DNA of 64,000 nucleotides from JACVRW01 sp963808545 (GTDB lineage: Bacteria; Actinomycetota; Thermoleophilia; Solirubrobacterales; Thermoleophilaceae), in the NCBI GenBank assembly GCA_963808545.1, contig CAWEGB010000008.1, positions 496,001-560,000 of the forward strand. The letters are read 5' to 3'. How positions within the stretch are numbered: the stretch's first letter is position 1; each line of letters starts with the position of its first letter. A program made the translations under genes and the position numbers. This document shows positions 33,722 through 41,469 of this stretch, piece by piece. The notes beneath the pieces were generated by a model, which did not search any database, was not told the DNA's origin, and saw only the letters and a list, made by a program, of their open reading frames with translations.

Positions 33722-33873
33722 GGCGCGGCGGCGCGGTCCCGCCGGCCGTCGTGGTCCGCCGCTGGCTCCGGGAGGGCCGGAGGCCGTCCGACCTCAAGCG
33801 CTGGAGGGCGGTCGTCCGGGCGGCGCGTCGGGAGAGCCTCCGGATGGCGGAGCTGCTGAGGCGGGAGCGGTGA
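33718..33873 (+). CDS. small basic ORF, 51 aa
   Basis: A GTG start overlapping the previous stop (GTGA) encodes a strongly Arg-rich peptide (VVVRRWLREGRRPSDLKRW). Another GTG overlaps its own stop (GTGA at 33870) but that frame soon becomes shadow of the minus-strand gene. Low confidence. Confidence 0.3.
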   Translation: MRRGGAVPPAVVVRRWLREGRRPSDLKRWRAVVRAARRESLRMAELLRRER

Positions 33874-33998
33874 CGCGGCTCGACTGGGAGCGTGAGCGGG
33901 TTGTGCGGGGGCCGCGGAGCAGCTGTGGTTCAACCGGAAGGCCGCCTGCAGGCGGGCTGGCGCCCCTCCGGGGGCGCCGGCCCTCCCGTGGATCGGGG

Positions 33999-34829
33999 TT
34001 AGCCGCCGAACGTGAAGCGCTCACCGTTGATCTCGAAGGAGCGCAGCAGCGCCGAGAGGTTGTCACCGCCCGAGAAGCCGGTGCTGATGAAGATGCCCGA
34101 GATGACCTCGCCGGCGTGCGCCGCCTTCACGTCATCCCACGGCTCATCTGGTCCGTTGCCCGGGTCGTCGTCGTAGCGCACCGTGCCATCTGTGACGATC
34201 CACTCCTGCAGCACCCCTTCAGCCGTCGCCGGGATGGGCTGGGTGTTCGGGGAGAAGATCACGTCGTGCGCGCCGCCCTCCAGGAAGATCCGGAGGTACG
34301 GAGCGCCCACCGGGTTGTCGTCGTCCGTGTTGTAGAGCGCCCGGTAGATCAGCGTGCTGACATCACTGAGCGTCCGCCCATTGAGACCCGAGTACAGCAC
34401 CGAACCGCCAGCAGCGCCGCCGTCAGCGTACGGGCCGAACTCGACGCCATCCGGCGTGAGGCTCACCGTGGGGTTCGTCGCCCCGAAGCCGCCAGACGGC
34501 AGCGAAGTGATCCTGGTCTCGCCAGAGTCGCCCTTGTCGCCCTTGTCGCCCTTGTCGCCCTTGTCGCCCTTGTCGCCCTTGTCGCCCTTGGCTCCGGCGG
34601 GTCCCGGCGGGCCGCCCTCGTCGAGTTGCGTGCGTACCTTTTTCGCCAGCCGATCGCGGGTGATCGTGCTCTTCTTGATGTCGTCGTGCTTGATGGTGCC
34701 GTTCTTGATGTCCGCGCTCTTGATCGTGCCGTCCTTGATGTCTGCGCTCGTGATGAGCGTGGCGGCAGTCGCGGTAGCGACGCCCATCACGAGAGCCGTG
34801 ACGACGCACGCGAAGATGGTCTTGCCCAT
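33999..34829 (-). CDS. secreted protein with collagen-like GDK repeats
   Basis: 276 aa. The ATG at 34829 follows a GGGGAGGGAC Shine-Dalgarno; the longer upstream frame is rejected. A signal peptide (FACVVTALVMGVATATA) is followed by a region with near-repeats of (A)DIKDGTIKSADIKNGTIKH, then a collagen-type G-x-y tract (GPPGPAGAKGDKGDKG...) of about ten triplets encoded by exact 9-nt repeats (about 34527-34589), and a ~170-residue globular C-terminal domain. Likely extracellular or surface-bound. It is the only long minus-strand gene of the element and looks like cargo. Confidence 0.8.
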   Translation of the reverse strand: MGKTIFACVVTALVMGVATATAATLITSADIKDGTIKSADIKNGTIKHDDIKKSTITRDRLAKKVRTQLDEGGPPGPAGAKGDKGDKGDKGDKGDKGDKGDSGETRITSLPSGGFGATNPTVSLTPDGVEFGPYADGGAAGGSVLYSGLNGRTLSDVSTLIYRALYNTDDDNPVGAPYLRIFLEGGAHDVIFSPNTQPIPATAEGVLQEWIVTDGTVRYDDDPGNGPDEPWDDVKAAHAGEVISGIFISTGFSGGDNLSALLRSFEINGERFTFGG

Positions 34830-35090
34830 CTGTCCCTCCCCTTTTTGTTGGCTGAGCCACGCGGTGGGTAGTACCCACGGGCCCTTGGGGTAAGTCTCGA
34901 GGTCTGACCCGCAGTGTGTCAAGGGCGTGGCTGGAGTGTCGGCCAGCTCGCTGGGCGGCGCTCGGTAGGGCGACCTCTCGCGTGTGCACTGCGCGCTACC
35001 CAGGCGCGGAGCGGGCCGCCCGGGGCGCGCCGCCGGCCACTGCCCAAGCGCCGCCCCGTAGCCTCCGGCGCCGTGCCTAGGAAGGTGCTC

Positions 35091-35521
35091 GTGATCCACC
35101 CCGGCACCCGCTTCGGGAGGCTGATGGTGATCCGCGAGCGGGAGCTGTTCCCGCTGGAGACGCACGTGCTCGTCTGCTGCGACTGCGGCGACTGGCGCTC
35201 CGGCTGGTCGGAGCCGTTCTGGGCCGAGATCGCCGAGCTTCGACGGACGCGCGAGAACCGACTCCGGTCCTGTGGCTGCCTGGCCCGAGAGCGGGGCGAC
35301 GCGAACCTCCGGCCCGGAACCTCGATGCCCGGGGAGCGCAACCCGGCGGCGAGGCTGAGCGAGGCGGAGGTCGCCGAGATCCGGGCGCGGCTCGCGGCGG
35401 GCGGGTCGGGGCGCGGCTCGCGGAGCGTTACGGCGTCTCTCGGAGCGCCGTGTGGCAGGCGGCGCACGGGGAGACGTGGGCGCACGTCGGCGGGGCGCTG
35501 ACCCGGGGGCCCGCCCGGTGA
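35091..35521 (+). pseudogene. Zn/HTH DNA-binding protein of HNH-associated type, frameshifted
   Basis: From the GTG at 35091 (AGGAAGG five nt upstream): HPGTRFGRLMVIREREL, CDCGDW and RLRSCGCLARERGD form the Cys-rich module seen in phage HNH/AP2-associated proteins. Then RLSEAEVAEIRARLAAGG should lead into a helix-turn-helix. That helix is found in another frame (ARLAERYGVSRSAVWQAAHG) ending at TGA 35521. One indel in the G-rich stretch 35398-35412 is inferred. The undisturbed frame instead ends in shadow-like sequence at 35501. Confidence 0.6.
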
Positions 35522-35531
35522 GCGCCCGCCG

Positions 35532-36056
35532 ATGAGCACTGCGCGCAATCAGGGCGCGGAGCCGGACGCCGGCCGCGCGTCACCGGGCGCTACCCGACCG
35601 GCGTCCGATGAGCGCGTGATCACGACGGTCTCGATGCCGCGCCGGGAGCTTGAGCGCATCGACGCCATGGCGGCGGCGCTCGGCGTCGATCGCGGGCGAC
35701 TCCTCCGGGCGGCGGCGCTCTGGGCGACGCACCAAAACCTGGAGCGCGTCCGGGTCTGGCTCGGGTGGCTGCCGCGTAACCGCGAGTGGCGTGAGCGTCT
35801 ACTTGACGTGCTTACGCCGGAGCGCGCGGTTGACCTCGGCGAGCTGGCGGGGCTGCTCGGGACGCGCCGGGACAGCTTCCGCTCGGCGCTCGACCGGCTC
35901 GTCGAGGACGGCCTCGTCGCGCGTTCCGGACTCGGCCGGCGCGGCTCGCCGCTGCGCTTCCGGCGCACGCTTGAGGGTGAGCGGCGGCGGGCGCAGGTGC
36001 AGCGGGCCGAGTGTGAGCGCGCGGCGGCGGCGCGGCTCAGGGCGCGCGGCTACTGA
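35532..36056 (+). CDS. RHH / winged-helix type regulator of the element
   Basis: 174 aa. Residues ~30-65 resemble a ribbon-helix-helix motif (VITTVSMPRRELERIDAMAA, then GVDRGRLLRAAALWA). Residues ~110-150 form a winged-helix-like segment (LGELAGLLGTRRDSFRSALD, RLVEDGLVARSG). It is probably a DNA-binding regulator or copy-control protein. It starts 10 bp after the previous frame ends. Confidence 0.6.
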   Translation: MSTARNQGAEPDAGRASPGATRPASDERVITTVSMPRRELERIDAMAAALGVDRGRLLRAAALWATHQNLERVRVWLGWLPRNREWRERLLDVLTPERAVDLGELAGLLGTRRDSFRSALDRLVEDGLVARSGLGRRGSPLRFRRTLEGERRRAQVQRAECERAAAARLRARGY

Positions 36057-36173
36057 CCCCTCGCTCACCCATCCGGGTGCCGCCCCGTACCCGCGCCGCC
36101 CCCGTTTGGATTACACCTCGCTCACTAGCTCTCGCCGCGATCCCGCTCCCGGAGCGGAGCGTCTGCGAGTTGC

Positions 36174-36201
36174 TTGACACGGAGCCGGATCCGTGCACGA
36201 T
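36174..36201 (+). promoter_or_regulatory. sigma-70-like promoter, probably for a leaderless gene
   Basis: A perfect -35 TTGACA (36174-36179), 16-nt spacer and -10-like CACGAT (36196-36201). The next ATG is at 36213, only about 5 nt past the expected start point, so the message would be leaderless or nearly so, as is common in actinobacteria. Confidence 0.55.
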
Positions 36202-36212
36202 GGACCGCCCTC

Positions 36213-36506
36213 ATGGTCCGACTTGCCCAGCCCTACCGCTCGCCGTACTCGGTGCTCGCCCGCCTCGCCGCTGGTGACCCGCTCCAGGTCGCCATCGCTA
36301 GATCCCGCCGTCCGGCGCCGTACGGCCGGAGCGCTGCTCACCGGCGGCGTGGCGGCGTCGAGCGCAGGCCCGCGGTCCGCAGGACCAGCCGGGCGGCTCG
36401 GGGCTCAACGGCGGCGCCCGGCGACCCCGACTTAGGCGACGAACCCCCGCCCGGCTCGGCCGGGCTCCAGGATCACCGAGCGTCCAAAGGAGGGCGGCCG
36501 CGTTAA
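36213..36506 (+). CDS. small basic element protein, 97 aa
   Basis: It starts at the ATG just below the TTGACA promoter. The N-terminus RLAQPYRSPYSVLARLAAGD is protein-like; the rest is Arg/Pro/Ala-rich. The stop lies beside AAAGGAGGG, which may serve the next gene. No family recognised. Confidence 0.4.
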   Translation: MVRLAQPYRSPYSVLARLAAGDPLQVAIARSRRPAPYGRSAAHRRRGGVERRPAVRRTSRAARGSTAAPGDPDLGDEPPPGSAGLQDHRASKGGRPR

Positions 36507-36565
36507 CGCGCCGCGACCGCGACCGCATCCAGGCGGCCCGGGTAGCGCGCGGCGATGTCGCCCGC

Positions 36566-36892
36566 ATGCTCGGCACGGAGCCTGACCTCGTCACGAGCGT
36601 GGCCCTGTCCAGCCGCGAGGTCTGGGTCACAGAGCACGCGCTCCAGACTTGGCTCAAGCGCGTTGACTACCACCCGTCGGCGCGGGAGTACGGCGTCCGC
36701 GAGCTCGAGAAGATGCTCCGCGGGTGCGCCTGGGACTCGGCCGAGCCCGCGTGGATCCGCCCGTCGCTCTGGCACCGGGCCCGCGCCGAGGGCTACCTCG
36801 TCGTGGAGGGCGGCTGCCTCCCCGTCGTGCGCAATCCTGACGGGCGGCTCGTAGCTACCACCTACCTGCGGCAGGAGGGGCGGCCGCGGTGA
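36566..36892 (+). CDS. hypothetical element protein, 108 aa
   Basis: ATG at 36566, although the frame is open and protein-like further upstream (TRRDRDRIQAARVARGDVARM) towards the AAAGGAGGG at 36486-36494; no standard start codon is found there. The body (VTEHALQTWLKRVDYHPSAR, EYGVRELEKMLRGCAW) has mixed composition typical of a real protein. The stop overlaps the next GTG (GTGA). Confidence 0.5.
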   Translation: MLGTEPDLVTSVALSSREVWVTEHALQTWLKRVDYHPSAREYGVRELEKMLRGCAWDSAEPAWIRPSLWHRARAEGYLVVEGGCLPVVRNPDGRLVATTYLRQEGRPR

Positions 36893-36957
36893 GCGCGAAC
36901 GAAGCGGACTCCGCTGGCCGGGCCCTCACCAACCCGACTGGCGAAGGCGGCCAGTGA
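36889..36957 (+). CDS. very small coupled ORF, 22 aa
   Basis: A GTG overlaps the previous stop and its own stop overlaps the next GTG (GTGA at both ends). CAGGAGGGGCGG upstream is a usable Shine-Dalgarno. It may serve mainly to couple translation of the next gene. Confidence 0.35.
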   Translation: MSANEADSAGRALTNPTGEGGQ

Positions 36958-37889
36958 CCGCCGAGCCGGAGATGACCGGCGCGCCGAATGAGCTGACCGA
37001 CGAGGAGGCGGCGCGGCTCAAGGAGCTGCGTGCCGTCGTGGACGAGTATGTCGAGGCGGGCCTAGCTGCCGGCCGCGCGCTGCGCGAGATCAGGGACGAG
37101 CGGCTGTGGCGGAAGGCGTCCAAGAGCTGGACGGCCTACTGCGACGACTTCCTGCCGGTCACGAAGACCCGGGCGGACCAACTAATCAGGTTCGCGCGGA
37201 TCCGCGACGAGTGGGAACCCGGGTTTCCACCGCCGCCGCTCAACGAGAGGCAGGCGCGCCCCCTCCACGGACTCTCTCCGGAGGAGCGCGCCCACGTCGC
37301 GCAGCGCGTGGACGTGGAGTCCGGCGGCGTCGGGTTCGAGGGCGTCTCGGCCGAGCGGGTCCGGAAGATCGCCGAGGAGGTCTCCGACTCCGTCGGCGCG
37401 GAGCTGGTCCCGCTCGATCAGCGCGGCCTCGTCCTCGTCTCCAACCGGCGGGGCGTCCGACTGATCAAGCGAGGCTGGGTCCTACGCCTGCTGACCGCCC
37501 TCGCCGAGGCCGCGGCGAAGATGGCGGGGCTCGGCCCGTACGCGATTGAGGACGCGGTGCGCGGGATCCCGGAGGAGGACGGGGAGAAGCGCCGCGAGCA
37601 GGTATGGGTGGTCGCTAGCGTCGCCGCCCGCCTCGTCTCAGCCTGCACTGAGCGCTGGCCGGAGGGACCGTCCGCCTCCGGGCAGGAGCGGTGGATGATG
37701 CCGTGGGCGGGCCTAGCGGGCAGCAACCGGGCAGGCGAGCCGCGAACGCCGGCCGGTTCCAGGAGGAGCCGGGATGAGCGGAGGCGTCGCTGGAAGGCGC
37801 TCCCGAGGAGGCGCCGGCCCGACCCCCGACGGGAGTTGGGAGCCGAGCCGCGCCGCTGTGATGACGGCCGCCGTGGCGGCGATCGGTAG
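36954..37889 (+). CDS. ParB/KfrA-like phage or plasmid DNA-binding protein
   Basis: 311 aa from a GTG. The N-terminal ~100 residues (AAGRALREIRDERLWRKASK, then SWTAYCDDFLPVTKTRADQL and NERQARPLHGLSPEER) match a domain common in actinophage and plasmid proteins annotated ParB- or replication-associated. A helical middle follows. The last ~50 residues are Arg-rich and overlap a well-placed ATG/Shine-Dalgarno at 37774 in another frame, so the 3' end is uncertain. Confidence 0.6.
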   Translation: MTAEPEMTGAPNELTDEEAARLKELRAVVDEYVEAGLAAGRALREIRDERLWRKASKSWTAYCDDFLPVTKTRADQLIRFARIRDEWEPGFPPPPLNERQARPLHGLSPEERAHVAQRVDVESGGVGFEGVSAERVRKIAEEVSDSVGAELVPLDQRGLVLVSNRRGVRLIKRGWVLRLLTALAEAAAKMAGLGPYAIEDAVRGIPEEDGEKRREQVWVVASVAARLVSACTERWPEGPSASGQERWMMPWAGLAGSNRAGEPRTPAGSRRSRDERRRRWKALPRRRRPDPRRELGAEPRRCDDGRRGGDR

Positions 37890-37942
37890 GAGCCTAGATC
37901 GGCCGCTGGACTCCGACGGGCGGGCGGCGCTAGGTTGGCCCG

Positions 37943-38107
37943 GTGATGGCGGCTAGAGGCGGCGACGCGCGGGTCTTCGCGCTCCTGCGGCGGGTCTCCC
38001 GCGACCCCGGCGAACGTGCTCGCGCAGCCACTCCTCGCCGTCATACGGTCGCGCCGTCCGTCATGCGTGCGCCGGGCACCTGGGCGTCGGTCCCGGACTA
38101 CGCGTAG
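37943..38107 (+). CDS. small ORF, 54 aa, doubtful
   Basis: A GTG-ATG start encodes a basic peptide with ARVFALLRRVSRDPGERARA. Isolated, with no Shine-Dalgarno or family. Listed only because it fills the gap between element genes. Confidence 0.2.
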   Translation: MMAARGGDARVFALLRRVSRDPGERARAATPRRHTVAPSVMRAPGTWASVPDYA

Positions 38108-38206
38108 ACGTCCGTCACGGACGCGGCGGCGTAGTTCGAGCCGCGCCGGCCCCTCGGACCCCGACGAGGACGAGCCTGGGCGAGCCGGGCTGACGGAGGC
38201 GGGGCG

Positions 38207-38446
38207 ATGACGCGGCGCGAGATCCGCGTGGCCGCCTCCCCACACACGACGCGGCCGGCGCGCGTGGTGAGGATCCGAAGGAACGACGGTGCCGCCCGGA
38301 TCGAGCTCGGGCTCGGGCAGCTAGGCGGACGGATCCTCTCGACCTCGCTCACGCCGGAGGAGTCACGGAAGATCGGGGAGCTGCTCCTCGCCGAGGCGGA
38401 CGCCGCCGAGGCGATCCTGCGGGAGCGCGCGGAGGACGGCCGGTGA
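38207..38446 (+). CDS. hypothetical element protein, 79 aa
   Basis: It reads ARVVRIRRNDGAARIELGLG, then LSTSLTPEESRKIGELLLAEADAAE, a beta strand plus helix fold with no recognised family. Its stop overlaps the next GTG (GTGA). Confidence 0.5.
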   Translation: MTRREIRVAASPHTTRPARVVRIRRNDGAARIELGLGQLGGRILSTSLTPEESRKIGELLLAEADAAEAILRERAEDGR

Positions 38447-38847
38447 ACGAGCTGCCCCCTGACCCGGTCACCGACGCGGACGTCGCGGACACGGTCCTGA
38501 ACAGCCTCCTCGACGTGATCTTTCGCCCGGAGGGACGGGCGCCGCTCGAGGTGGCCGTCGCGGCGCTCTCGCACAGCCTCGTCGTCGGCGCCCTGCTCGC
38601 CCTGCTCGACCGCCTCAACGAGTACGCCGCCCAGGCGCTTGAGCGGCCCGGCCCGAACGTGCTGATTGGGGACCCGTCGTGGCGGGCGCTGATCGCCCTG
38701 AACGACGAGCTGGAGGGGGTCGTCGACGGGGGCGCGTCGGCGCGGACGGCGGTCCGGTCCGTGATGGGCGGGCGGGAGGAGGCGGAGCTGCGCGAGATGC
38801 TCACGGGCGTGTTGCGGCTACTCGCCGCCGAGCGGGGGGACGGATGA
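38443..38847 (+). CDS. hypothetical element protein, 134 aa
   Basis: GTG start coupled by GTGA to the preceding ORF and by ATGA to the next. Helical and acidic (VADTVLNSLLDVIFRPEGRA, LVVGALLALLDRLNEYAAQA). No family recognised; the overlaps support it as a real gene in a four-gene chain (38207-39385). Confidence 0.55.
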   Translation: MNELPPDPVTDADVADTVLNSLLDVIFRPEGRAPLEVAVAALSHSLVVGALLALLDRLNEYAAQALERPGPNVLIGDPSWRALIALNDELEGVVDGGASARTAVRSVMGGREEAELREMLTGVLRLLAAERGDG

Positions 38848-38984
38848 GCACCCCGGCGGCTGCTGCACACGGTGGCCGGACATGCGGAGGCGACGTGAGC
38901 GGGCGTCTCACGGGTCGGGATCGTCTCCGGGTCCTGACGGGCGGGCCGCGTGACTCGCGGTGCTACGGGACGCCTAGACGATGA
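38844..38984 (+). CDS. small coupled ORF, 46 aa
   Basis: ATG overlaps the previous stop (ATGA) and its stop overlaps the excisionase-like start (ATGA at 38981-38984). Gly/Arg-rich with two Cys. Function unknown. Confidence 0.4.
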   Translation: MSTPAAAAHGGRTCGGDVSGRLTGRDRLRVLTGGPRDSRCYGTPRR

Positions 38985-39385
38985 CCGCCCCGGACCCGGC
39001 GCTCGTGCGGCGGGTCGTTGAGCTACTCCGCGACGCCGGCCTCGTCGCCGCCCCAGCTCCGCGCTACCTGACGACGGAGGAGGTCGCCCGGCGGCTCTCC
39101 GTCACCCCCAGGTGGGTCCGTGAGCATCGGGCGCTCCTCGGCGGCGAGCGGCTCGGCCGTAACTCACGAGGTCCGCTCCGGTTCCCGGCGGCGGCGGTCG
39201 ACGCGGCCGTGAGCGGACGATCAGCAGGCGGCGGCTCCCAACCGCCCGATCCCCGCCCCCGGAGCGGTCCCGTGACGCGGCGGCGGAGCCGGGCTGGTCG
39301 GGCTGCTACCCGGACGCTGCCCGTTCGCTCTACCGACCCGGCGGACCTGCCGGAGCGGACGCCGCGGCGGCGGAGCGCCGGGTGA
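38981..39385 (+). CDS. excisionase-like MerR-type HTH protein
   Basis: 134 aa. Residues ~26-80 form the helix-turn-helix of excisionase/HTH_17 proteins: YLTTEEVARRLSVTPRWVRE, then GERLGRNSRGPLRFPAAAVD. In integrative elements such a gene usually precedes the integrase, but here it is followed by a terminator hairpin and then the right repeat. The tail is Arg/Pro-rich and low-complexity. It likely controls excision or transcription of the element. Confidence 0.7.
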   Translation: MTAPDPALVRRVVELLRDAGLVAAPAPRYLTTEEVARRLSVTPRWVREHRALLGGERLGRNSRGPLRFPAAAVDAAVSGRSAGGGSQPPDPRPRSGPVTRRRSRAGRAATRTLPVRSTDPADLPERTPRRRSAG

Positions 39386-39440
39386 GCGGCTGGATGCCCC
39401 CCCGATCCCCGACCTACGCTAGGTAGCTCGCATAACAAAC

Positions 39441-39472
39441 GGCCCCCGCGGCGCACGGAACGCCCGGGGGCC
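39441..39472 (+). terminator. terminator-like hairpin after the excisionase-like gene
   Basis: 8-bp perfect stem GGCCCCCG/CGGGGGCC (39441-39448 with 39465-39472) with a 16-nt loop, 55 bp past the stop. No U-tract follows, as is common in GC-rich actinobacteria. Confidence 0.55.
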
Positions 39473-39495
39473 TGACCCAAGGAGATGACACCTCC

Positions 39496-39681
39496 ATGAG
39501 CACTGAAGATCATCGCACGGCGGGGATCGCTCCGCCCGGCCGCGCCGCCGGGCGGTCCCGACGTCCGGATAGGGCAGCTAAAGGGCCACTAGGGCCACTC
39601 CCCCGCCCCCGCCCCGGACCCCCGCAGAGCCCGCGATCCCGCTCCCCGAGCGGCACCGCGCCGCCTACGTCAGGAACGTGA
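39496..39681 (+). CDS. small Pro/Arg-rich ORF at the right end of the element
   Basis: 61 aa from an ATG with AAGGAG 12 nt upstream. After ~10 ordinary residues (STEDHRTAGIA) it becomes Pro/Arg/Ser-rich. It may be the 5' stub of a gene, possibly the missing integrase, truncated at the right junction only 8 bp before the repeat. Confidence 0.3.
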   Translation: MSTEDHRTAGIAPPGRAAGRSRRPDRAAKGPLGPLPRPRPGPPQSPRSRSPSGTAPPTSGT

Positions 39682-39689
39682 GCGCAATC

Positions 39690-39732
39690 CTCATAATCGT
39701 GAGGTCCCTGGTTCGAATCCAGGCGGAGCTAT
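39690..39732 (+). repeat. right attachment repeat (43 bp copy of the tRNA 3' end)
   Basis: An exact copy of 30319-30361, covering the anticodon-loop-to-T-arm half of the tRNA. The 5' half is absent (AGCGCAATC precedes it), so this is not a functional tRNA but the distal attachment scar. Confidence 0.95.
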
Positions 39733-39783
39733 TCGGCCGATTTGCAGGAATTTCGTCCTCAGAGCCCAACGGCTAGGCGCTGG

Positions 39784-40560
39784 TTATTCCCGCTCTAGGG
39801 TCCACCTGGGTCCACGAGCGGAGCGGCGAGCCCGCTCAATCTGCTTCTCGGCGGAGATTCGGGGCTCTCCCTCGAGCTGGTGGACACGTGCGTATAGGTC
39901 ATCACCGTCATCTGCGGAGAGTGCCCCAGCTGCTCTGCGAGCTCGGGGGTCGACATGCCGGCACGGATCTGCAAACTGGCGAACGCGTGTCGCAGGTCAT
40001 ACGGCGGCAGGCTCTCGACGCCAGCCTTCTCGCGGGCCGGCTTCCAGACCTGGCGGCGCAGTTCTGATACTCGTGGAGCCGCCACGGTTCGCCGTCGCGC
40101 CGGGGGAACAGAAGCCGTTCGCGAATCGCGGTGGCCAGCAGGTGAGCAGCGAGGTCCTGGCGTACCGGCTCGAGCAGATCGACCGGTCGCGGGTGGAAAC
40201 CTCTCACCTTCAGCCGGCACCTCCTCGGGTACCCGCAGGTCCTGGTACGCAACGAGGGAGACGATCGTGGCGGCGTAGTGCTTTCGCTGCCTATCAGCTC
40301 GTCACGAATCAACTCGACCTGTGCCGGAGCGAGGCACACGACCTGCCCGCTGGCGCTTTCCCGAGGGCTTACGGACGGTCGCCACGGGGTTGGTCTGCAC
40401 CCAACCCCATCGGATGGCCTGCTCGAACATGGCCTGCAGGACCACCATCGACTGGCACCCAAGTGACGGGCCTCGTTGTGCGCTCCTTGACCGAGTCGCG
40501 CTTGCGTGTCGCGCGATGCAGCACTCCAGAGCGTCGCCGACGGTAGCCACTCGAACACGG
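39784..40560 (-). pseudogene. decayed tyrosine recombinase (integrase)
   Basis: Integrase pieces appear in order on the minus strand but in several frames: LQAMFEQAIRWGWVQTNPVA (core-binding domain end), SGQVVCLAPAQVELIRDELI, IVSLVAYQDLRVPEEV (around the first catalytic Arg, degraded), RERLLFPRRDGEPWRLHEY, then YDLRHAFASLQIRAGMSTPE with AEQLGHSPQMTVMTYTHV, carrying the Arg, His and Tyr of the active site. The C-terminal tail (EKQIERARRS) is in yet another frame and stops at TAA 39784. At least four frames are needed, so it is inactive. The N-terminal SAM-like domain is missing. Confidence 0.85.
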
Positions 40561-40583
40561 TTCACTTTTTCTGCGTTCGCTCT

Positions 40584-40892
40584 TCACGCTTGTTCGCTTC
40601 CGTACCCTTCGAACGGCTCCGTCAGCAGGCGAGCCGTGTGAGGCCCGTACTCGAAGTGGTGAACGATGCGGATGGTGGAGTCGGTGCGCTCGACGCGGGT
40701 CTCGACCAGTGTGAGATCCCCGGCGTCGCCGAGCCCGAGCTGGTTAAGCCGCTCGGCCTCGGCCCGGCAGACATCGCCCGGGGTCGGGCGGCTCGCCGGA
40801 TAGGCATCCTCATGATGCCGAATCAGCGCCTGCCAGTGCTCGTCTCCTCCCCGCTCCACGGCTTCCCGGACTTGCTCCCTGGTGTAGGCCAT
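40584..40892 (-). CDS. hypothetical protein, 102 aa
   Basis: From the ATG at 40892: AYTREQVREAVERGGDEHWQ, then LTLVETRVERTDSTIRIVHH and FEYGPHTARLLTEPFEG. The balanced composition looks real, but I recognise no family. It lies one base downstream of the next small ORF on the same strand, so they are probably co-transcribed cargo of the older integrated element. Confidence 0.5.
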   Translation of the reverse strand: MAYTREQVREAVERGGDEHWQALIRHHEDAYPASRPTPGDVCRAEAERLNQLGLGDAGDLTLVETRVERTDSTIRIVHHFEYGPHTARLLTEPFEGYGSEQA

Positions 40893-40893
40893 C

Positions 40894-41040
40894 TCAGCCC
40901 GCTGGCCTGAAGCCAGCGTCTGACTCGCCACTGCGGCCGCGCGAGTAGTGTGCCACGACCTGGGCCTCCCTCCGAGCCTGGACACGCGTGCCCGTCGGGA
41001 AGATGCTGTTGATTCCTGAGCTGAGCGTGAGACCGGTCAT
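40894..41040 (-). CDS. small ORF, 48 aa
   Basis: The ATG at 41040 follows a good Shine-Dalgarno (GGGGGGAGAC). The product begins TGLTLSSGINSIFPTGTRVQ and ends TGA at 40894. No signal peptide or family is recognised. Its strong ribosome site makes it more likely real than other frames here. Confidence 0.45.
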   Translation of the reverse strand: MTGLTLSSGINSIFPTGTRVQARREAQVVAHYSRGRSGESDAGFRPAG

Positions 41041-41469
41041 GTCTCCCCCCTTGGTCGTCTCGAGCATGCTCCCACGCCCTCGGGGCGATGTCGATGGAAC
41101 TGTTTCTCCGGCCTCGTGGTGGGTCACACAGCGGGGTGGCCACAGCTCGCGAACGCCTACCGAACCGCAGGCGGGCTCTACGCGCTGCTGCTCGCTGTTC
41201 GATTTCTGGCCTGCGCTGGTTCGTGAACATCAGCGCATGGCCAGCCGCACTACGTGCCGCGTCTAGGAAGGCCTGTGCGAGCAGACTGCCGATCTGTCCG
41301 GCTTGTAGCCAACGGCGCAGCGACCGCAGCGCGGAGGGATGCTCAGGAAGCCGATGGGCGCGCTGTAGCGGCGCAGCTGCTCCACGGGCCTAAGGCCGGC
41401 GGGAACGGCTAACTCGTCTCGCGTCCGAGCGTGACGCTTCCGTCGGGCGACGTATGCTTCCCGTCCACG
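41041..41469. other. no recognisable gene
   Basis: About 430 bp between the relic zone and the O-methyltransferase. Frames on both strands have stops or low-complexity content. No repeat of the tRNA end, no hairpin-rich RNA and no transposase motif was found. It probably belongs to the decayed right flank of the older integrated element. Confidence 0.4.

Larger units (their letters stand above)
30362..39732. mobile_element. 9.4-kb tRNA-integrated element without a recognisable recombinase
   Basis: Bounded by exact 43-bp direct repeats at 30319-30361 and 39690-39732. It holds mainly short plus-strand genes linked by GTGA, ATGA or TGATG overlaps. Recognisable types are two HTH/winged-helix proteins, an RHH-type regulator, a ParB/KfrA-like protein, an excisionase-like protein, a broken HNH-associated-type DNA-binding protein and a collagen-repeat cargo protein. 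There is no integrase, large terminase, capsid or relaxase, so it looks like a satellite or reduced plasmid/phage remnant. A decayed integrase lies just outside the right repeat. Confidence 0.85.

Noticed and set aside
34527..34589. Non-coding 9-bp satellite
   Set aside because: The repeats are in frame within a gene with a signal peptide and encode Gly-Asp-Lys collagen-type triplets.
39690..39732. A second tRNA gene
   Set aside because: Only the 3' half of the tRNA is present; the acceptor 5' strand and D arm are missing. It is an attachment scar.
41041..41469. A transposase remnant
   Set aside because: No DDE or HUH motif or terminal inverted repeat could be recognised in any frame.
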